From Candidatus Bathyarchaeota archaeon (GTDB lineage: Archaea; Thermoproteota; Bathyarchaeia; Bathyarchaeales; SOJC01), in assembly GCA_029882535.1 (NCBI GenBank), contig JAOUKM010000012.1:1-43184 (forward strand): a stretch of DNA of 43,184 nt. Reading direction: 5' to 3'. The position numbers and the translations under genes were made by a program. The notes below the pieces were generated by a model. It made no database searches. It had not been told where the DNA came from and saw only the letters and a program-made list of their open reading frames with translations. Shown here one piece after another: positions 41,066 through 43,184 of this stretch; positions within the stretch are counted from its first letter, which is position 1; the number at the start of each line of letters is the position of its first letter.

Positions 41066-41281
41066 TCAGACATAGCATTCTTGTAGCAGCTTTTCTATTT
41101 CAGAGTAGTTCTTCTGCTTTGCCAGTTCTTGTATATGGTCAAGTCTTTTGATCAATTCCTTTTTGGCCTTCGCTTTGGTTGCTTCGTGGAAAGGCAGTCT
41201 AACAGCATCTACTTCACCTTGCTTTCGGACAATAGATTTTTGATCCAAAGGCGTCAACTCAACCTGTCGTTGGCTTGACAA
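41066..41281 (-). CDS. Small helical hypothetical protein
   Basis: A 71-residue Lys/Glu-rich product (TPLDQKSIVRKQGEVDAVRL, then KAKKELIKRLDHIQELAKQK and NYSEIEKLLQECYV). The second half predicts one or two amphipathic helices. No motif is recognised. TTG 41281 is the start and lacks a clear ribosome site. The composition is that of a real gene, but evidence is limited to that. Confidence 0.4.
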   Translation of the reverse strand: MSSQRQVELTPLDQKSIVRKQGEVDAVRLPFHEATKAKAKKELIKRLDHIQELAKQKNYSEIEKLLQECYV

Positions 41282-41871
41282 AGTAATAAGACCAATGCTC
41301 GACCGTCATAGTATAGAGGGGAGAGAAGGTCGAAAGTTCTAATCTCAAAGGTGTCAGCTCCCTGAGAATTTCACATAACATGAGCGCGCGCGGATGAATG
41401 CCCTACTTTGCTATCCTATTTTCGTTCTCTGACTTACCCAAATTTTCACGTATCGGTTACAGTGGAGATGTCTCCCGAAGTAGCCCTATCCATTGTGTGA
41501 CTTCCACTCTATGCAATGTACTTCGCAGTTTATGAGATCCTATGGAAGTATCTTCTAGTCTTTCTCCATTCCCGACAAGATTGTCTGTTTAGACCACGCC
41601 CTGTTCTCCCTATCGGAAGGTTGAAAAGTGGAAGGCTGTGTGTGGGGATTAAAATTTAACGTAAACATTATTTATTCGCTCGCTTAATAACCATGAGCGG
41701 ATGATATTGTTCATCCAGAAAATAACTGATCTGATTACGAAAATCGACCGTGGAATCATAAAAATCAGAGACGGAACTTTCCAGGGACTTCCTGAATGTA
41801 ATCGAAGAGGAACTACATAATAGAGAACTTACGCAGCAACGGAAATATAAAAAAGATTGGAGTGTAGAGGA
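41282..41871. other. 590-base region without a firm gene
   Basis: No frame over 60 codons looks real. On the plus strand, 41395-41655 has one frame (VSVTVEMSPEVALSIV, a TGA, then LPLYAMYFAVYEILWKYLLV) that would be a membrane segment if the TGA were TGG; I treat this as suggestive only. Bases 41770-41860 have another coding-like stretch (DFLNVIEEELHNRELTQQRK) that continues into the CPBP gene in a different frame. Confidence 0.35.
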
Positions 41872-42690
41872 ATGGCTGATACCAACACATACCAATCCCG
41901 GTTTACTCTACGCATGACGGCACTATATTTCGTATTAACATTTGCAATAACTTGGGCAATATTGATTCCAGCGCTATCATCGGTGCCCGAAGAGAGTCTA
42001 ACACCTTTTTTCGTTCCGGCAGCCTTTGGGCCATTCCTAGCAGCAATCGTTGTGATGGGAATATACCGGGGGCGATCTGGACTTATTCAATGGTTACGCC
42101 AAGTCTTCAAAATACGCATTCCGATCGTTCTGTATCTAGCTGGCGCGTTCTTCCTTCCTATTGGCATTGGAGCATTACACTACAGTCTATACTGGGTTCT
42201 AGGAGGAAGGTCAGACTTATCTGCAGCAATGCCCTGGTCCTATTATCCCATTAACTTGTTGTTGGTTACTTTGTTACTTGGTGGTAATGAGGAGCCTGGA
42301 TGGCGAGGGTTCGCATTACCCGCTTTGCTTGAGCATTTCCACCCTGTGCCTGCCTCTTTGATCCTAGGACTTTTCCATGCAGCGTGGCACCTCCCTGTCA
42401 TGAACTATTACGATACAACTTTTGGATGGTATCTGTTCAATTTGATTCCTCTTACGTTCATTCTCAATCGGCTGTACCTCAAGTCGAATCAGAGTGTTAT
42501 CCCAGTTATGCTTCTACATTCAGGTACAAACGTGATTTCCAATTTTATTCCGACGCCGGGAGATGTGCTTCAGGGACTCGGCACTTGGTTTTTCCTTAGA
42601 GGAATCGTTTATTGGGGTATGGCCATCGTTCTTTTAATCACAACAAAAGGCAGACTAGGCTATGATGCAACATATTGTTCGAATGCCTAG
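41872..42690 (+). CDS. CPBP family intramembrane metalloprotease
   Basis: The 272-residue membrane protein has about eight hydrophobic helices and the CPBP motifs: GGNEEPGWRGFALPAL (EExxxR) and LGLFHAAWHLPVMNYY (FHxxxH). A C-terminal VMLLHSGTNVISNFIP helix gives the third motif HxxxN. The family includes Rce1-like prenyl proteases and bacteriocin-immunity proteins. The role in archaea is mostly unknown. ATG 41872 is chosen, with GGAG 8 bases upstream; TTG 41857 would lie on that site. Confidence 0.9.
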   Translation: MADTNTYQSRFTLRMTALYFVLTFAITWAILIPALSSVPEESLTPFFVPAAFGPFLAAIVVMGIYRGRSGLIQWLRQVFKIRIPIVLYLAGAFFLPIGIGALHYSLYWVLGGRSDLSAAMPWSYYPINLLLVTLLLGGNEEPGWRGFALPALLEHFHPVPASLILGLFHAAWHLPVMNYYDTTFGWYLFNLIPLTFILNRLYLKSNQSVIPVMLLHSGTNVISNFIPTPGDVLQGLGTWFFLRGIVYWGMAIVLLITTKGRLGYDATYCSNA

Positions 42691-42722
42691 TTACCTTCAA
42701 ACTGATAAGAGTGAATAAGTAG

Positions 42723-42800
42723 ATGCAAATGGGCAAGAAATACTGGCTAATTGATAAGCCTAACTGGAGAGGCGGTGGGCACCGCAACTTCATAAAATAG
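42723..42800 (+). other. Hairpin and possible 25-residue ORF before alaX
   Basis: GCGGTG (42772-42777) and CACCGC (42780-42785) form a 6-bp GC-rich hairpin. It lies in a 25-codon frame from ATG 42723 (MQMGKKYWLIDKPNWRGGGH, then RNFIK) to TAG 42800. The hairpin is followed by an A-rich stretch and a T run near 42820, so a terminator for the CPBP gene is the simplest reading. The rest of 42691-42977 shows no gene. Confidence 0.3.
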
Positions 42801-42977
42801 AAAACCCACAATCCCCTTTTTATTCTGCTGTTTCACGCATGTTCAAATAGGTCTAACCTTTTTCCTTGCTCTTCACCTTTTTTGTAGTCGTCATTAAGAT
42901 CGCGTGTGCAGGCAAGTCGAAGTTTGAAAATATTGCTTATAAATCTCCAGCGCTTCATTGTTAGAGGGATTATTTCT

Positions 42978-43184
42978 ATGGCTAAGGCCTTGTATTTGGA
43001 GGATAGTTACCTCCGGGAGTGTGATGCTACTGTTGTTTCAGTGAAAGATGGTAAATATATAGTCTTAGATCAAACTATTTTCTATCCTAAGGGTGGAGGA
43101 CAACCGTGGGATACTGGGAAGATCACGAAAGGTGATGAAGTTTACAATGTTGTTTATGTTGGCAAGTTCTCTGGGGAGATTTCT
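42978..43184 (+). CDS. alaX: Alanyl-tRNA editing protein AlaX, N-terminal part (3' end outside window)
   Basis: The 69 visible residues start [20 protein letters not shown] and include [17 protein letters not shown], the conserved FYPxGGGQPxDxG motif of the AlaX / AlaRS second domain. These proteins hydrolyse Ser- or Gly-mischarged tRNA-Ala. The visible start fits the AlaX-M/L type; the zinc-binding HxxxH and C-terminal region lie beyond the window. GAGGGAT lies 8 bases before ATG 42978. Confidence 0.92.
   Translation, partial: MAKALYLEDSYLRECDATVVSVKDGKYIVLDQTIFYPKGGGQPWDTGKITKGDEVYNVVYVGKFSGEIS

Noticed and set aside
41395-41655. Possible membrane-protein remnant with a TGA at a Trp-like place
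   Set aside because: No start and no recognised homology; the argument rests on one possible TGG to TGA change.

Overview
The window is a gene-dense archaeal chromosome segment. Archaeal or archaeal/eukaryotic marker genes are spread along it: Alba, TBP, Brix, KEOPS Pcc1, prefoldin beta, the 25-residue ribosomal protein eL41, PAC2, NikR, an initiator tRNA with archaeal identity elements, and AlaX. Ftr, an enzyme of the tetrahydromethanopterin C1 branch, three 2-oxoacid:ferredoxin oxidoreductase subunits, hydrogenase-maturation genes, MobB and many small zinc-finger proteins suggest an anaerobic, H4MPT-using, peptide-degrading member of the Thermoproteota, most likely Bathyarchaeia. That lineage call is inference; no rRNA is present. 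I see no insertion sequence, CRISPR array, phage gene or replication origin.

Layout. 1-2.6 kb: the end of an MFS transporter, a desulfoferrodoxin-like protein, PAC2 and tRNA-iMet. 2.7-4.1 kb: Alba, then a stretch of tiny and decaying genes (frameshifted YHS protein, CxxC-x17-CxxC protein, frameshifted small protein). 4.2-5.8 kb: a nickel block of nikR, hypA and a Mrp/MinD-type ATPase that is probably the archaeal HypB. 5.9-10.7 kb: an acetyltransferase, pgk, a bacterial-type gapA, a CoA-disulfide-reductase-like flavoprotein and gcvH. 10.9-12.0 kb: a wrecked beta-helix/dockerin gene. 12.2-14.8 kb: Brix, Pcc1, prefoldin beta, DUF3194 and DHH genes in a tight information-processing operon. 14.9-16.0 kb: two more decaying genes (TPR-like, GNAT). 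16.0-17.6 kb: an AsnC/Lrp-type regulator with a dyad at its promoter, a 54-residue protein and a nested inverted repeat. 17.6-22.7 kb: a large secreted NosD-like protein, an ECF transporter core (A-A-T), 6-phospho-3-hexuloisomerase and eL41. 22.8-27.6 kb: a peptidase block on the minus strand (M28, TldE, TldD). 27.8-32.0 kb: a surface protein and the three oxidoreductase subunits. 32.2-38.5 kb: a zinc ribbon, TBP, Ftr, two tandem COG1665-like nucleotidyltransferases, an ECF S component and a CitG/MdcB-like gene. 38.6-43.2 kb: MobB, an iron-sulfur protein, a membrane-anchored transglutaminase-like protein, a CPBP protease and the start of AlaX.

How the genes fit together. Peptidases plus ferredoxin-dependent 2-oxoacid oxidation would supply reduced ferredoxin and acyl-CoA. 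Ftr, GcvH and the hydrogenase-maturation genes point to C1 and H2 metabolism. pgk/gapA and PHI connect to glycolysis or gluconeogenesis and pentose synthesis. The ECF core at 19.5-22.0 kb lacks an S component next to it; one lies alone at 36.4 kb.

The most notable features are five decaying genes within 13 kb, whose three clear nonsense mutations are all C:G to T:A transitions; three conserved genes too short for usual gene callers (25, 48 and 54 residues); the NikR-HypA-Mrp/HypB block; the nested palindrome at 17.2 kb; and the dyad at the Lrp-type promoter. I found no clearly new defence or mobile system.
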